This document shows positions 42,560 to 54,911 of a stretch of DNA of 64,000 nt, piece after piece (within the stretch, counting starts at the first letter, position 1; each line of letters starts with the position of its first letter). A program made the translations under genes and the position numbers. Source of the stretch: Litomosoides sigmodontis (Eukaryota; Nematoda; Chromadorea; Rhabditida; Onchocercidae); NCBI GenBank assembly GCA_963070105.1, contig OY718804.1, positions 11,597,599 through 11,661,598 of the forward strand, given 5' to 3'. The notes under the pieces were generated by a model. The model was not told the origin of the DNA. It did no database searches and saw only the letters and a list, made by a program, of their open reading frames with translations.

Positions 42560-43857
42560 CCCACGCTTTTTTTCCTTTTTTCACTCACTTCTCTTTCTCT
42601 CTTTTTTCCTCTTATTTTTTTCTTATTTTTTTCTCTCTATTTAACGATGCTCGTTATTTTCCATCCTCTTTCTCTCATATAAGGAAAGAAAGCGGGAGAG
42701 AGAGGGAGGTTGCATTAATACAGACGTACCCACACTGTCTCTGTCTATCTTTCGATCTATCCATCTGTTATATTATTTCTTACAATGTATATATTCATAC
42801 ATATACATATGTATATACATGTATATACACATACATCCCTTTTTTTCTTTTCCAGCAAAAACTACAAACAAATCAATAACAATAACAATGACAATAATAA
42901 TGATGATGATGATGATAATGATGATAGTGATAAGTTATCACTATCACTATTACTATCGCTATCATCATAATTATTCCTTAAAAAGATAAGCAAAAGAGCA
43001 TGGAATTTAATAATAGCGATGCTTTTTTGTAAAATTTAAAAAAATGTAAAATTTGAAAAAAATGTTGAAATTTCACGAAAAAACACCAAAAATTAGCATT
43101 TAGTGTTAAGTAATGGAAAATAGAAGAGAGAGAAAGAGAGAAAGTTCGATAAAAATGTGTAAAATGGAGAAATGGGAAATAAATCGAAATTTAAAAATAA
43201 GTTAAAATTTGAATTAGTTTTAAATTAAAATTTTAAATGTGAAATGCTGTGACGTTAATAGAGAGGTTCAAGTAGATGTATTGTTAGTGGAAAATTTAAA
43301 TTGAAATTTGAAATTGAAATTTGAAGTTTTCGCTAACTTGAGCAATGGATTGTCTCGTGAAATGAAAGTTTCAGCAGGCGTGCAATCTAAAAAATTCGAG
43401 TGATTCTAACAGTGATGACGACATACGTGTACACTGTGTTAGGATCACGAACTGTCTCTGGCGAGATGTGACATTCGAAGAAAGAGTGGCGGAAGCTCCG
43501 TTGTATATGTGTGAAGTTCTACGATGTTTTAAGCTTGAGAGGTGAAAAATTTCGCGAAGTGAAATTTTGTTGTTGATAAGCGAAAGAATGGATTGAGTTT
43601 TTGGTGGAGAAAAAAGCGAGAAATTTGGATTGATGATGAATGGACGAACTGCACACGGCGCAACAGGGCAACAAGTGACAGTGATAGTGTGGCGATGCTA
43701 CGCTACTGTTTGCTACAATGGTGAAGTGAATTTTGAAGCGAGAAATTCAATTATCACTGAGGTAGTGGTAGCAGTGGCAGTGGTCATCGTCATGGTCATG
43801 CTGCTTACTTGTTGCCAGCTGATGTGGCTGTTCGAGAGCGCAGAGCGCGTGCATCAT
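42560..43857 (+). other. Spacer promoter / 5' external transcribed spacer
   Basis: 1.3 kb between the spacer repeats and 18S; it should contain the RNA polymerase I promoter and 5' ETS, but the start site cannot be placed by eye. It holds a GAT/CTA palindromic stretch (42923-42945) and A-rich repeats at 43000-43340. Confidence 0.5.
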
Positions 43858-45029
43858 CTCCCCGATTGATTCTGTCGGCGGTTATATGCTTGTCTCAAAG
43901 GCTAAGCCATGCATGTCTAAGTTCAAATAAACCTATAAAGGTGAAACCGCGAACGGCTCATTATAACAGCTATAATGTACTTGATGTTGACTGTCCAACG
44001 TGGATAACTGTGGCAATTCTAGAGCTAATACATGCACCAAAGCTCCGACTTGTTTGAACGAGCGCATCTATTAGATTAAAACCAATGGGGTGGTCATCAG
44101 CTGCTGCTGCTGGCCACCCGTTCAGATTGGTGACTCTGAATAGCTATTGCTGATCGCATGGTCTTGCACCGGCGACATATCTATCAAGTGTCTGCCTTAT
44201 CAACTTTCGATGGTAGTTTATGTGCCTACCATGGTTGTAACGGGTAACGGAGAATAAGGGTTCGACTCCGGAGAGGGAGCCTGAGAAACGGCTACCACAT
44301 CCAAGGAAGGCAGCAGGCGCGCAAATTACCCACTCTCAGAATGAGGAGGTAGTGACGAAAAATAACGAGACCGTTCTCTTTGAGGCCGGTTATCGGAATG
44401 GGTAAAATTTAAACCTGTTAACGAGGATCTATGAGAGGGCAAGTCTGGTGCCAGCAGCCGCGGTAATTCCAGCTCTCAAAGTGTATATCGTCATTGCTGC
44501 GGTTAAAAAGCTCGTAGTTGGATCTGCGTCTTAGGACCTGGTCCATCCATTGGATGAGAACTGGGCTCCTAGGCTACACTGTTGCCAGTTTTCCGTGCGT
44601 TGCCTTCACTGCGCTGCGCATGGTGGCTAGCAAGTTTACCTTGAAAAAATTAGAGTGCTCAACGCGGGCTAATGCCTGAATACTCGTGCATGGAATAATG
44701 AAATAGGATCTCGGTTCTATTTTGTTGGTTTTCTGATCTGAGATAATGGTTAAGAGGGACGGACGGGGGCATTCGTATCGCTGCGTGAGAGGTGAAATTC
44801 TTGGACCGTAGCGAGACGTACGACTGCGAAAGCATTTGCCAAGAATGTCTTCATTAATCAAGAACGAAAGTCAGAGGTTCGAAGGCGATCAGATACCGCC
44901 CTAGTTCTGACCGTAAACGATACCAACTAGCGTTCCGTTGGCGGTAAATACGCCTTGACGGGCAGCTTCCCGGAAACGAAAGTTTTTCGGTTCCGGGGGA
45001 AGTATGGTTGCAAAGCTGAAACTTAAAGA

Positions 45030-45063
<34 letters not shown>

Positions 45064-45505
45064 GCGGCTTAATTTGACTCAACACGGGAAAACTCACCTG
45101 GCCCGGACACCGTGAGGATTGACAGATTGAGAGCTCTTTCATGATTCGGTGGTTGGTGGTGCATGGCCGTTCTTAGTTGGTGGAGTGATTTGTCTGGTTT
45201 ATTCCGATAACGAGCGAGACTCTAGCCTACTAAATAGTTTCTGAATTGCTACTGCTGCTGTTCAGGCAACTTCTTAGAGGGACAAGCGGTGTTTAGCCGC
45301 ATGAAGTTGAGCAATAACAGGTCTGTGATGCCCTTAGATGTCCAGGGCTGCACGCGCGCTACACTGGAGGAATCAGCGTGCTGTAACCATTGCCGAAAGG
45401 TACTGGTAACCCGTTGAAAATCCTCCGTGATCGGGATCGGGAATTGCAATTATTTCCCTTGAACGAGGAATTCCTAGTAAATGTGAGTCATCAGCTCACG
45501 TTGAT

Positions 45506-45540
<35 letters not shown>

Positions 45541-45648
45541 GCCCGGGACTGAGCCGTTTCGAGAAAAGCGGGGACTGCTGTTTCGATGCCTTTCGAGGTG
45601 GAGATTCTTTGGTGGAAATCGCTTTAATCGCAGTGGCTTGAACCGGGC

Positions 45649-45696
<48 letters not shown>
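43858..45696 (+). rRNA. 18S rRNA: 18S (small subunit) ribosomal RNA
   Basis: The 5' end reads CCCCGATTGATTCTGTCGGC, the nematode form. Universal blocks follow: AGCCATGCATGTCTAAG, GGTGCCAGCAGCCGCGGTAA, AAACTTAAAGAAATTGACGG, TGTACACACCGCCCGTCGCT, and the 3' end GTAGGTGAACCTGCGGAAGG then ATCATTA. About 1.84 kb, full length. Ends are placed by consensus and may be off by a few bases. Confidence 0.98.
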
Positions 45697-45965
45697 TCGA
45701 GAGCTTCTTCTCATTACAACAACAACAACAGCAGCAGCAGCATTGCGTGTAATAACGGTGATGCTTGTTGGTGTCTATACTCTATCTGAGTTGTCGCCTG
45801 ACCGTCGATAACAATGAGGATGGAGCGATAGCTTAATTAATAATTACTCGATTAATTAATTAAGTAGACTTAATAAGCATTTAAGCTAGTTATGCTACCA
45901 ACAAAATAACGAAACACACACACACACACGTAAACATATCTATACAAGAGAAAGGAGAAATTTTT
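45697..45965 (+). other. ITS1: Internal transcribed spacer 1
   Basis: Between 18S and 5.8S. Contains CAA and CAG runs, AATTAATTAATTA segments that can pair, and a short CA tract at 45915-45928. Confidence 0.9.
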
Positions 45966-46121
45966 AAACTCTTAGCGGTGGATCACTTGGCTCGTGGATC
46001 GATGAAGAACGCAGCTAGCTGTGATAATTAGTGCGAATTGCAGACGCATTGAGCACAAAAATTTCGAATGCACATTGCACCATTGGGTTCACTCCCAGTG
46101 GTACGTCTGGTTGAGGGTCAA
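45966..46121 (+). rRNA. 5.8S rRNA: 5.8S ribosomal RNA
   Basis: Conserved 5.8S blocks: CTTAGCGGTGGATCACTTGG, CGATGAAGAACGCAGC, GAATTGCAGACGCATTGAGC and the TCGAATGCACATTGCACC stretch. The length of about 156 nt is normal. Confidence 0.97.
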
Positions 46122-46694
46122 TGAAGAAGAAAGTACCAATGAAAAGTGCCCAGCAACTCACTTCATCGTCCACTCACTTTCGCCACACCATCAACGACAG
46201 TCCAATTCAGTTCAATCATTTTACTACGGATAATCGTTCATTGCGAGTACAATAATTTGTCGAAGGGTTATTTGAAGTGAAGTGATTGAATGCTTGATTG
46301 ATTGGATCAATGATGGTGGTGAATGATGATTGTGGTGATGGAGAGAGGGCAGTGTGCGCTTTAATTTGGAGAAGAAAGCGTTAGGTGATAATTGCAAAAC
46401 AAGATGAATGGTTGCAATTATCCCCTAATAAGTGAGTAAAAATAAGAGTAATAAAAGTTATGTGTTTGAGGCGATACGGCGTATGCAAGATACACGTACG
46501 TGGCATGAATAGCAGTAGCAAACACGTAAATTTTTATTACAATTATTGTCATACATAGTTGCGAGAAATTCTTTTTACATATAAAATAACTGGTGAGCAG
46601 CAAGCAGCAGCAGCACAGCTTAAGTGTGTAAAGAGAATTAGCAAGAAGTGAGTGACATCACGGCGGCGCTATGTATGCGTGACATCGTCATTTG
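46122..46694 (+). other. ITS2: Internal transcribed spacer 2
   Basis: About 570 nt of AT-rich spacer between 5.8S and 28S, with GGTGATTGATGG-like simple sequence and several self-complementary runs, typical of the folded ITS2. Confidence 0.9.
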
Positions 46695-48239
46695 TGACCT
46701 CAACTCAGTCGTGACTACCCGCTGAATTTAAGCATATAACTAAGCGGAGGAAAAGAAACTAACGAGGATTTCCCGAGTAACAGCGAGTGAAAAGGAAAGA
46801 GCCCAGCGCTGAATCCAGTAGATAACCATGTACACTATATGGAAATGTAGCGTATAGGTATGGTCGATCGTCACGTACTGCTACACCCAAAGTCCCCTTG
46901 AGCGGGGCTACAGTCCATAGAAGGTGCTAGACCTGTACGGGTGCAGTGGCGTTACGAAGGATTATACTTTGGAGTCGGGTTGCTTGAGATTGCAGCCTAA
47001 AGAGGGTGGTAAACCTCATCTAAGGCTAAATACGACCACGAGACCGATAGCAAACAAGTACCGTGAGGGAAAGTTGCAAAGAACTTTGAAGAGAGAGTTC
47101 AAGAGGGCGTGAAACCGCTGGGATGGAAACGGATAGAGTTAACGAAACTTGCCGGTATTCAACCATTCAATTTAGCAACTCTTGCACGCGTTCATGCACG
47201 TTGCGTACGTGCGTGCATGCTCGTTTGTAGGAGCTTGAAGTGCTAAATTTAGATTGGTGTATTTACCGGTGGTATGCATCGAGAGCTTCGTTTATAGCAT
47301 ATTTAAGCGTTATTTAGTGGACTAGTTATTGAAAATGTAATAGCTGGAATCCTAAATGACACCTGAAATATGTCTTAGATGAAGTGTGTGTTCTCTTGCG
47401 CTCGCTAATATGCGCCTATACTCTCTACTAGTTATGCATCTACATGTGGTCGCTTGCGCGACTTGATCAGTTGATACTGATTGGTGGAGTTGTATAGGGT
47501 GTGTTATGCGTGTAACGGCAACGTTACACGGTACATCTCGGTGTGAACGTTAATCACCTATCTGACCCGTCTTGAAACACGGACCAAGGAGTCTAGCGTA
47601 TACGCAAGTTATTGGGTGGTAAACCTGTGAAATGTCAAAAAGCATAATGAAAGTAAAGATTATCGTTAGGTATAATTGATATGTGAGCTGCACGTGGTTT
47701 CATGTGTGGCGCAACATAGCCCCGTCCACACGTTGCTGCTAGCAGCAATAGGGCGGAGGTAGAGCGTATATGCTGGGACCCGAAAGATGGTGAACTATAC
47801 CTGAGCAGGATGAAGCCAGAGGAAACTCTGGTGGAGGTCCGAAGCGATTCTGACGTGCAAATCGATCGTCTGACTTTGGTATAGGGGCGAAAGACTAATC
47901 GAACCATCTAGTAGCTGGTTCCCTCTGAAGTTTCCCTCAGGATAGCTGGAGTACGCGCGCACGCGCAGTTATATTCGGTAAAGCGAATGATTAGAGGAAT
48001 TGTGGGACGAAACGTCTTCAACCTATTCTCAAACTTTCAATGGGTATGACGTCTTGCTTGCTTGAACGTGAAGCACAGACATTGAATGTGTACTCTAAGT
48101 GGGCCATTTTTGGTAAGCAGAACTGGCGCTGTGGGATGAACCAAACGTTGAGTTAAAGTGCCAAACTTTCCGCTCATTAGACCCCATGAAAGGCGTTGGT
48201 TGATATAGACAGCAGGACGGTGGCCATGGAAGTTGGAAA

Positions 48240-48273
<34 letters not shown>

Positions 48274-49365
48274 TCAACTAGCCCTGAAAATGGATGGCGC
48301 TTGAGCGGAAGACTTATACTCAACCGTTGCGTGGGCTTGTGTTTGCGCGCGAGAGAGAGCGAACCTGGCCGCAACGAGTAAGAGGGTCGCAGTGGTTAGC
48401 GTTGAAGACTTTGGGCGTAGGCCCGGTTGGAGCTTCCATTGGTGCAGATCTTGGTGGTAGTAGCAAATATTCAAGTGAGATCCTTGAAGACTGAAGTGGA
48501 GAAGGGTTCCACGTGAACAGCAGTTGAATGTGGGTCAGTCGATCCTAAGATATTGGCTAGTGCCGTTGAATAAAAGACATAGGAGTGATGGAGATTGCAC
48601 TAATCGTCCAGAATGCTGATGTGTGTTTGATCGAAAGGGAAACGGGTTAATATTCCCGTACCTGGACACGGAGATGAATTCTCATTGTGAGAATTTAGCG
48701 CGGTAACGCAAATGAACTCGGAAACATTGAGGAAAGCCCGAGCCAGAGTTCTCTTTTCTGGTTAAGGAACGGACTCCCTGGAATCGGTTCAGCCGGAGAT
48801 AGGGACGTTGTGTGCATTTGTTTTCCGTAAAGCGCCACGGTTCCTGTGGTGTCTCGTACGCTTTGCTCGATCCATGAAAATCCGAGGGAAGCTATTTGAA
48901 TTTCGTGCCAGATCGTACCCATATCCGCAGCAGGTCTCCAAGGTGAACAGCCTCTAGTCGATAGAATAATGTAGGTAAGGGAAGTCGGCAAATTAGATCC
49001 GTAACTTCGGGATAAGGATTGGCTCTAAGGACTGGGCCGGTCGGGCTGTAGCGTGAAGTAAGCGTGATTGGTTCCATGCAGTGTGGCATTAGTTTCTTAC
49101 GAGGAATTGATGGAGCTCGGCTAGTGTTCCAATTATCTTGTGAATCGTTGCAGCTGCGTGTGTCGCACGCGTACACGCCGCTGCCCCTGGGTGGTGGTGG
49201 TGGTGGCGCGGATTCGGCCGGCGCTAAACAGTCAGCTTAGAACTGGCACGGACTCGGGGAATCCGACTGTCTAATTAAAACAGAGGAGACAGATGGCCCT
49301 TGCGGGCGCTGACTGTCTCTGATTTCTGCCCAGTGCTCTGAATGTAAAAGTGAAGAAATTCAACG

Positions 49366-49432
<67 letters not shown>

Positions 49433-49433
49433 C

Positions 49434-49465
<32 letters not shown>

Positions 49466-49466
49466 A

Positions 49467-49516
<50 letters not shown>

Positions 49517-49523
49517 CACACAC

Positions 49524-49563
<40 letters not shown>

Positions 49564-49956
49564 ACTCTGTGAAGAGTCATGAGAGGTGTAGCATAAGTGG
49601 GAGGTCGCGCTCGGCGCGGCCACCAATGAAATACCACTACTTTCATCGATTCTTTACTTATTCGGTTGAGCGAGAGTTGAGGCGTCGTCGACGCTTCGAG
49701 ATTTTTGATTTAAGTCGGGTTGTCGCCAGCCGGCGGCGATCTGACGACTCGCACCGAAGACAGTGTCAGGCGGGGAGTTTGACTGGGGCGGTACATCTGT
49801 CAAACTGTAACGCAGGTGTCCTAAGGCTAGCTCAGAGAGGACGGAAACCTCTCGTAGAGTAAAAGGGCAAAAGCTCGCTTGATCTTGATTTCCAGTACGA
49901 ATACAGACCGCGAAAGCGTGGCCTATCGATCCTTTTGCCATTCAATAGAAGGTTTC

Positions 49957-50004
<48 letters not shown>

Positions 50005-50027
50005 AGCCAAGCGTCCATAGCGACGTT

Positions 50028-50065
<38 letters not shown>

Positions 50066-50107
50066 CGAAGCAGAATTCGCCAAGCGTTGGATTGTTCACC
50101 CACCAAT

Positions 50108-50162
<55 letters not shown>

Positions 50163-50522
50163 TGAGATGTTGTTGCGATAGTAATCCTGCTCAGTACGAG
50201 AGGAACCGCAGGTTCAGACATTTGGTTCATGTGCTTGGCCGATCGGCCAATGGTGCGAAGCTACCATCTGAGGGATTATGACTGAACGCCTCTAAGTCAG
50301 AATCCCACCTAGACAAAGCAACGATAAATTTGCTCCCCGGTGTCGGGAGGCACTATTATGTTAGCAAGCTAACAGCTAATGCCCCATTAAATGGCATCTT
50401 CCACTTAATCGAATGGTTCAGTGGTTGCCAAAACCGGATCACTCTCTGGTGCAATGTCGGGGCGCAAGATCACTTGCAGACGACTTGATTACTGGTCAAG
50501 GTGTTGTAAGCAGTAAAGCAGC
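46695..50522 (+). rRNA. 28S rRNA: 28S (large subunit) ribosomal RNA
   Basis: Starts at TGACCTCAACTCAGTCGTGA then CTACCCGCTGAATTTAAGC. Later conserved blocks include GAAAAGAAACTAACGAGGAT, CCCGAAAGATGGTGAACTAT, CGGGTAAACGGCGGGAGTAA, the ACAGGGATAACTGGCTTGTG peptidyl-transferase region, the sarcin-ricin loop AGTACGAGAGGAACCGCAGG and a 3' end near TGTTGTAAGCAGTAAAGCAG. About 3.8 kb, uninterrupted by any R1/R2-type element. The 3' boundary is by consensus. Confidence 0.97.
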
Positions 50523-51500
50523 CTCCATACTGCGATCTGTTGAGACTTATCCTTTGATTGGACGATTTGTTTTTATTACTACCATTTATATACTAGAAAA
50601 TAAACATATGCGCGCGCAACAACACTACGCGTCCTTATATGCTAGAAAATAGGTGCGTGCGTTGCTGCTACTACCACCACTACTACTACTACTATTCATG
50701 CATTTCAGTCTGCATGAAACAACACACACACACCGCAAGCATTTTATGTACAGAGAATTTTTTTTTTTCATATGCATGCATCCATTTACTTCCCCCCCAC
50801 ATTTTTTTTCTCACACTTTTCATTTCTCATTCACTTTCTCTCTCTTTTTCTCTCCATTTAACCATGTACATTATTTTCCACTCTCAATAATAGCAATAAT
50901 AAAATGTCATTATCATTATTCATTACTAATTCTCATCATCATCATCATCGCCATCAATGATGCAACCATCCCCAAAATGCGCCTAATCCTTTTGTTTTGT
51001 TTTCAATTCTGAAATTAAAGTGAAATAATTGGAATGCATTTAACAGAAAAAAGAACAATAACAATAATTTTTGAAATTTCAAACACAGTTAGTAAATTAA
51101 TGCAAAAGCAAAAAAGGGAGGGGGAGAGAAAGAAGATAAAGCTATCATAAAAATGTATAAAGTAAAAAAAAGTAACATCTCCGCGTTAATATCCTATTAG
51201 GTCGGGCATAACCTTAACAGCAAGAACACCCTCATAGGAGAGATGCCAAAGCTTGAGCATTTTACAATCAATTCGGATTAACTGAAAATTTCAATAAAAT
51301 ACGAGAAGAGTGTGCGGAAAGTGTGCGAGCCGAACTTCTTGAGAGGAGGCGACCTGTGGTTGGTGGAAATAGCGCTTTGCTACTGGTCACTTTCACTGTC
51401 CCCTCCTGACTCGTCATATAACAGGTTGATAAGAGCATTCATTATTCCAATTGCTCTGCCTTGCCACCTTGTCCATTTATTTTCAAAAGCAGTGGTAGAA
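50523..51500 (+). repeat. rDNA intergenic spacer repeat, right copy 1
   Basis: Same block order as 41289-42260, with small indels; includes the CTAGAAAATA, CA tract, GCATTTTATGTACAGAG and AAATGCGCCTAATCC modules and the GGCGACCTGTGGTTGGTGG module. Confidence 0.85.
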
Positions 51501-51810
51501 AAACTGTGGTAGATTCTTGGAACCACTAGAGCCGAACTTGAGAGGAGGCAGCCAGAGCTGTTTTTGTTGGCTGAGGTGTACGTCCTAGCTGGCGGAAATG
51601 GCGTTTTGCTGCTGGTCACTTTCACTGTCCCTTCCTGATTCGCTATATAACAGGTTGATAAGAACATTCATTATTTCAACTGCTCTTAAATGAGAGTAGT
51701 GAGATAGCTGAGAAATGTGAGGAGAAGCGCCTTGCCTTGCCACCATGTCCATTTATTTTCAAAAGCAGTGGTAGAAAAACTGTGGTAGATTCTTGGAACC
51801 ACTAGAAGCG
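51465..51810 (+). repeat. Duplicated spacer sub-modules
   Basis: The block CCATTTATTTTCAAAAGCAG through GATTCTTGGAACCACTAGA occurs at about 51472-51530 and again at 51750-51808. The module with GTCACTTTCACTGTCCC is also repeated at about 51387 and 51615. This shows stepwise internal duplication of the spacer. Confidence 0.85.
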
Positions 51811-51904
51811 CTGATGGGTGTACTCTCATTATTAACGCAAATTAATTAATCAATTAATTCTGGGTAGCTTTCGCTATTCTTTCTTTCAATGGATATTGGC
51901 ATTG

Positions 51905-52440
51905 CTGGTTTTCTCTCTTACCTATATGCTAGAAAATAAGTGCGCGCGTTGCTGCTACTACCACTACTACTGCTACTACTATTCATGCATTTATCTGCAT
52001 GAAACACACACACACACACCGCTAGCATTTTATGTACAGAGAATTTTTTCATATGCATGCATCCATTTACTTCCCCCCCACATTCTTTTTTTTTTCTCAC
52101 ACTTTTCATTTCTCACTCACTTTCTCTCTCTTTTTCTCTCCATTTAACCATGTACATTATTTTCCACTCTCAATAATAGCAATAATAATAAAATGTCATT
52201 ATCATTATTCATTACTAATTCTCATCATCATCATCATCGCCATCAATGATGCAACCATCCCCAAAATGCGCCTAATCCTTTTGTTTTGTTTTCAATTCTG
52301 AAATTAAAGTGAAATAATTGGAATGCATTTAATAGAAAAAAAAGCAATGACAATAATTTTTGAAATTTCAAACACAATTAGTATTTGGCGTTAAATTCAC
52401 TCTCAAATTAGTATTTGGCGTCAAATTCACTTCTGTGCTT
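51905..52440 (+). repeat. rDNA intergenic spacer repeat, right copy 2 (truncated)
   Basis: Third copy of the CTAGAAAATAAGTGCGCGCG ... TGTACAGAGAATTTTT ... AATGCGCCTAATCC block. It ends with a short internal duplication of TTAGTATTTGGCGT (52377-52430). It lacks the GTCACTTTCACTGTCCC module. Confidence 0.85.
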
Positions 52441-53039
52441 TCTTTCAATGGATATTGGCATTGCTGGTTTTCTCTCTCTTTGGAGAGCCGACGTGCACCC
52501 AACAACTGTTGTCAACATCCCCGTCCTATAACCTTTGTTCATATTCTAGCAAGTTTCGAATTCTACATGAGCAAGTTGCGCTTTCCGGGTTTACATGATG
52601 CACAGTGGTTGTAGCTGAAGCAAAATTGCTTGAATTGTTTAAAAGATGTATTGGGTAGTAGTGAATCATGAACTGTGCCAAATTCGTCATACAGTAGTTG
52701 AGATTGAAGTAAGCTCAAGCTACTTCACCACATTGTGAAAATGATTTTCGCTACAGACAACGGTTGAGTCACAAGATTGCTGTGCTCATTGTCACCCAAA
52801 AGTCACCTGCATTCATCGCTTTCAAAATATCATTGCAGACGAGCATCGGTTTATGCATCAATTTCACCACTCACGTCGGCTACCGAATCTGTCGGATGCG
52901 GATGAACGTATTCAAGATGCCCTCGGAGAGGTTGGTTGGCCTGCCGAGAATTCCCAAACCAACCTGGTGACAACCTCCCGACTACCCTGCTGACAATACC
53001 GCAGCTTTGGCCTCACAGTTAACTACAATTAATTTACAA

Positions 53040-53098
53040 GTTATATATCTGTTTAACCGTTGTTGCAAGTTAGATATCTATTTAACCGTTGTTGCAAG
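53040..53098. repeat. Tandem duplication of a 29-30 bp unit
   Basis: Two adjacent copies of TATCTGTTTAACCGTTGTTG-type sequence with two differences. Confidence 0.85.
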
Positions 53099-53460
53099 CC
53101 ATAATTTAGCTTATTTCGCAACGTCTAAGACGATTCTATTCTATGTCAGCATTGGTTAATTCCTACATGGCCAGTGGTACGAGGTGGTACTTCAGCATTT
53201 CTAGCTATTGTTGTGATGATGCTGGTACCATCGAATGCGGTGCGCATGTTCGCGCCCTTACATCCATCCTGGCTCTTCTTACGGGTCTTTTTCATGGAGC
53301 TGTTTTATTGCCTGTCATTATCAGGACATTTGCTTCCCATCCTACTTGCGAAAAGAACCTCCAAGTAAAGGGATAATTCAAGCAATCCCGGACGAACAAA
53401 TTAACAAATGTGAAAAAGGACTTCCTGCTCATCGGTGAGCGGTCCAAGGTGAATGGCCTG

Positions 53461-53580
53461 CATCACTCCCAAAAGCTTCATGCGTCACAGATACCCCTTT
53501 AAAAATTAAAAACCCTCATTAATCACTTCCAAACGCTTCATGCATCACAGATACCCCTTTAAAAATGAAAAACACTTATT
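53461..53580. repeat. Tandem duplication of a 60-bp unit
   Basis: Units 53461-53520 and 53521-53580 share CTTCATGC(G/A)TCACAGATAC and CCCTTTAAAAAT, with a few substitutions. Confidence 0.9.
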
Positions 53581-53770
53581 ATTTTCACTCGTTCCCAGTC
53601 ACAGCAATAAATTTTTCATTAAAGAGAAACAATTGAATTCTGTTGAAACAGTTGAATTCTGATATCGATCATGGCATGGCAGATTCACTGGAAATATTTG
53701 TGCAGTGTTTGGACATTCCAAGTCCACCACGTGTTCGTATACCCACCGTGTTTCGCACACCTCAGCTGGA

Positions 53771-54753
53771 GTAAGAAGGGGAAGTTGGAACCCAACCCCT
53801 GCATTACTCCAAATGCTAAAAGGTTTCTCTCACTACCTTATATTCCACAAATTAAGGCAAAGAAAGGTCTCCATTGGACCTCCACTGCACCTGCACAATG
53901 GTTCACATCACGTGAACGAGAACCAAGCCTCATGTGCAATTCGCACTATGTGAACCCAGGCATTTCCCAAGCATTTCATTCAATCTCTAATTTACAATGA
54001 AAACATTGCAATTAGAAAAAAAAGTTAAAGCAGCTGATGGAGGCATGTCGCGATGGACCGCAATCTTTGCCATCAATGATAAAGAATGGAGTAAGTGCCA
54101 TTAAACCACACATCATTTGCATACAGCACGCCAAAGGGTTCTCGAATTGCTATTGCCTAAAAAATGTTAAATGCTTTTCTGAAAACCAACACCAACGACA
54201 CTGTGTTGCTGACCATTGGAACTAAACATGAAAAAGCTTCACATTTTTACATTCCTGACATGATAGTATGTTCAACACAGAAAGCAATGCAAGTCAGAGG
54301 CCAGCACACAACTATTACCCACAGCAGATAGATGCTGTCCATCACAATCCATCCAGCTAATGCAACGCTTTTCATTCGACCTCTTCACCCATCATGGAGA
54401 GTACCTGTACTTGTGTACAAATGATGAGGGAAGGTATAAATAAGTTTGCTACGTTTAGGAAAATGATGAAGAAGAGGGGAGAAGAAGGTGGTGGTACGGT
54501 ACAACAATTCACACCACAGGCATCGACCTGAGGAAAAACAACTCCAGCAAACGCCAAACGTCCTAAACGGGCAGCTAAAGCCCTTGGTCACATCACTGCC
54601 ATTTATCACATTCACATTGGTGCATTTCAACATACTGCACAAGTACACGTTCCTTACCAATCTCCCAACTGCTGCTGATATAAGCATACCTCAAGATGAC
54701 ACCACTGCCATGAGAAAAATGAAACGTTCAACAAGATAGAGTCAACAAATCTC
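53771..54753. other. Subtelomeric sequence, no gene supported
   Basis: About 1 kb with several overlapping short open frames on both strands and no consistent exon chain or domain. It could contain more pieces of the decayed gene upstream. Confidence 0.45.
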
Positions 54754-54911
54754 CTGCCCATCAATTTTTAGGCCCATCGATTTTCAGACCTGCATCTCTT
54801 CAGCATCACCAATCTTCAGGCTCACCAATTCTACAAGACAACCATTTTTAAACCCATCGCTTCTTAGGCCTATCGATTCCTAAACCCATCAATTCAGATC
54901 TCCATCGATTC
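54754..54911 (+). repeat. Degenerate 16-17 bp subtelomeric satellite
   Basis: About nine diverged units around CCCATCGATTCTTAGG (for example CCCATCAATTTTTAGG, CCCATCGCTTCTTAGG, CCTATCGATTCCTAAA). The unit ends in TTAGG, and the last one runs straight into the telomere array. Confidence 0.75.

Larger units (their letters stand above)
52757..53770 (+). pseudogene. Patched-related (PTR/PTC-like) gene remnant
   Basis: Coding-like blocks in three frames resemble the C-terminal end of Patched-related transporters. Block 1, 52757-52993, follows a CTACAG acceptor and includes H-Q-F-H-H-S, then ADERIQDALGEVGWP, the family motif before the last membrane helices. Block 2, about 53171-53245, reads GGTSAFLAIVVMMLVPSN. 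A shift of frame is needed to continue as LALLTGLFHGAVLLPVII at about 53262-53325, a typical last PTR helix. Another shift reaches IPDEQINKCEKGL before a GTGAGC donor at 53435, and a Ser/Pro-rich block ends at a GTAAGAAG donor (53771). Two frame breaks and a stop within block 1 point to decay, though base errors cannot be excluded. Family assignment is from motif memory, without a search. A fragment at about 52556-52612 may be an earlier piece. Confidence 0.5.

Noticed and set aside
42083..42682. 199-codon open frame rich in Thr-His
   Set aside because: Produced by the (CA)n microsatellite in the rDNA spacer; similar frames at 42210-42644 and on the minus strand have the same cause.
44574..49941. 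Many open frames of 60-98 codons on both strands
   Set aside because: They lie inside 18S and 28S rRNA genes and have no coding features.
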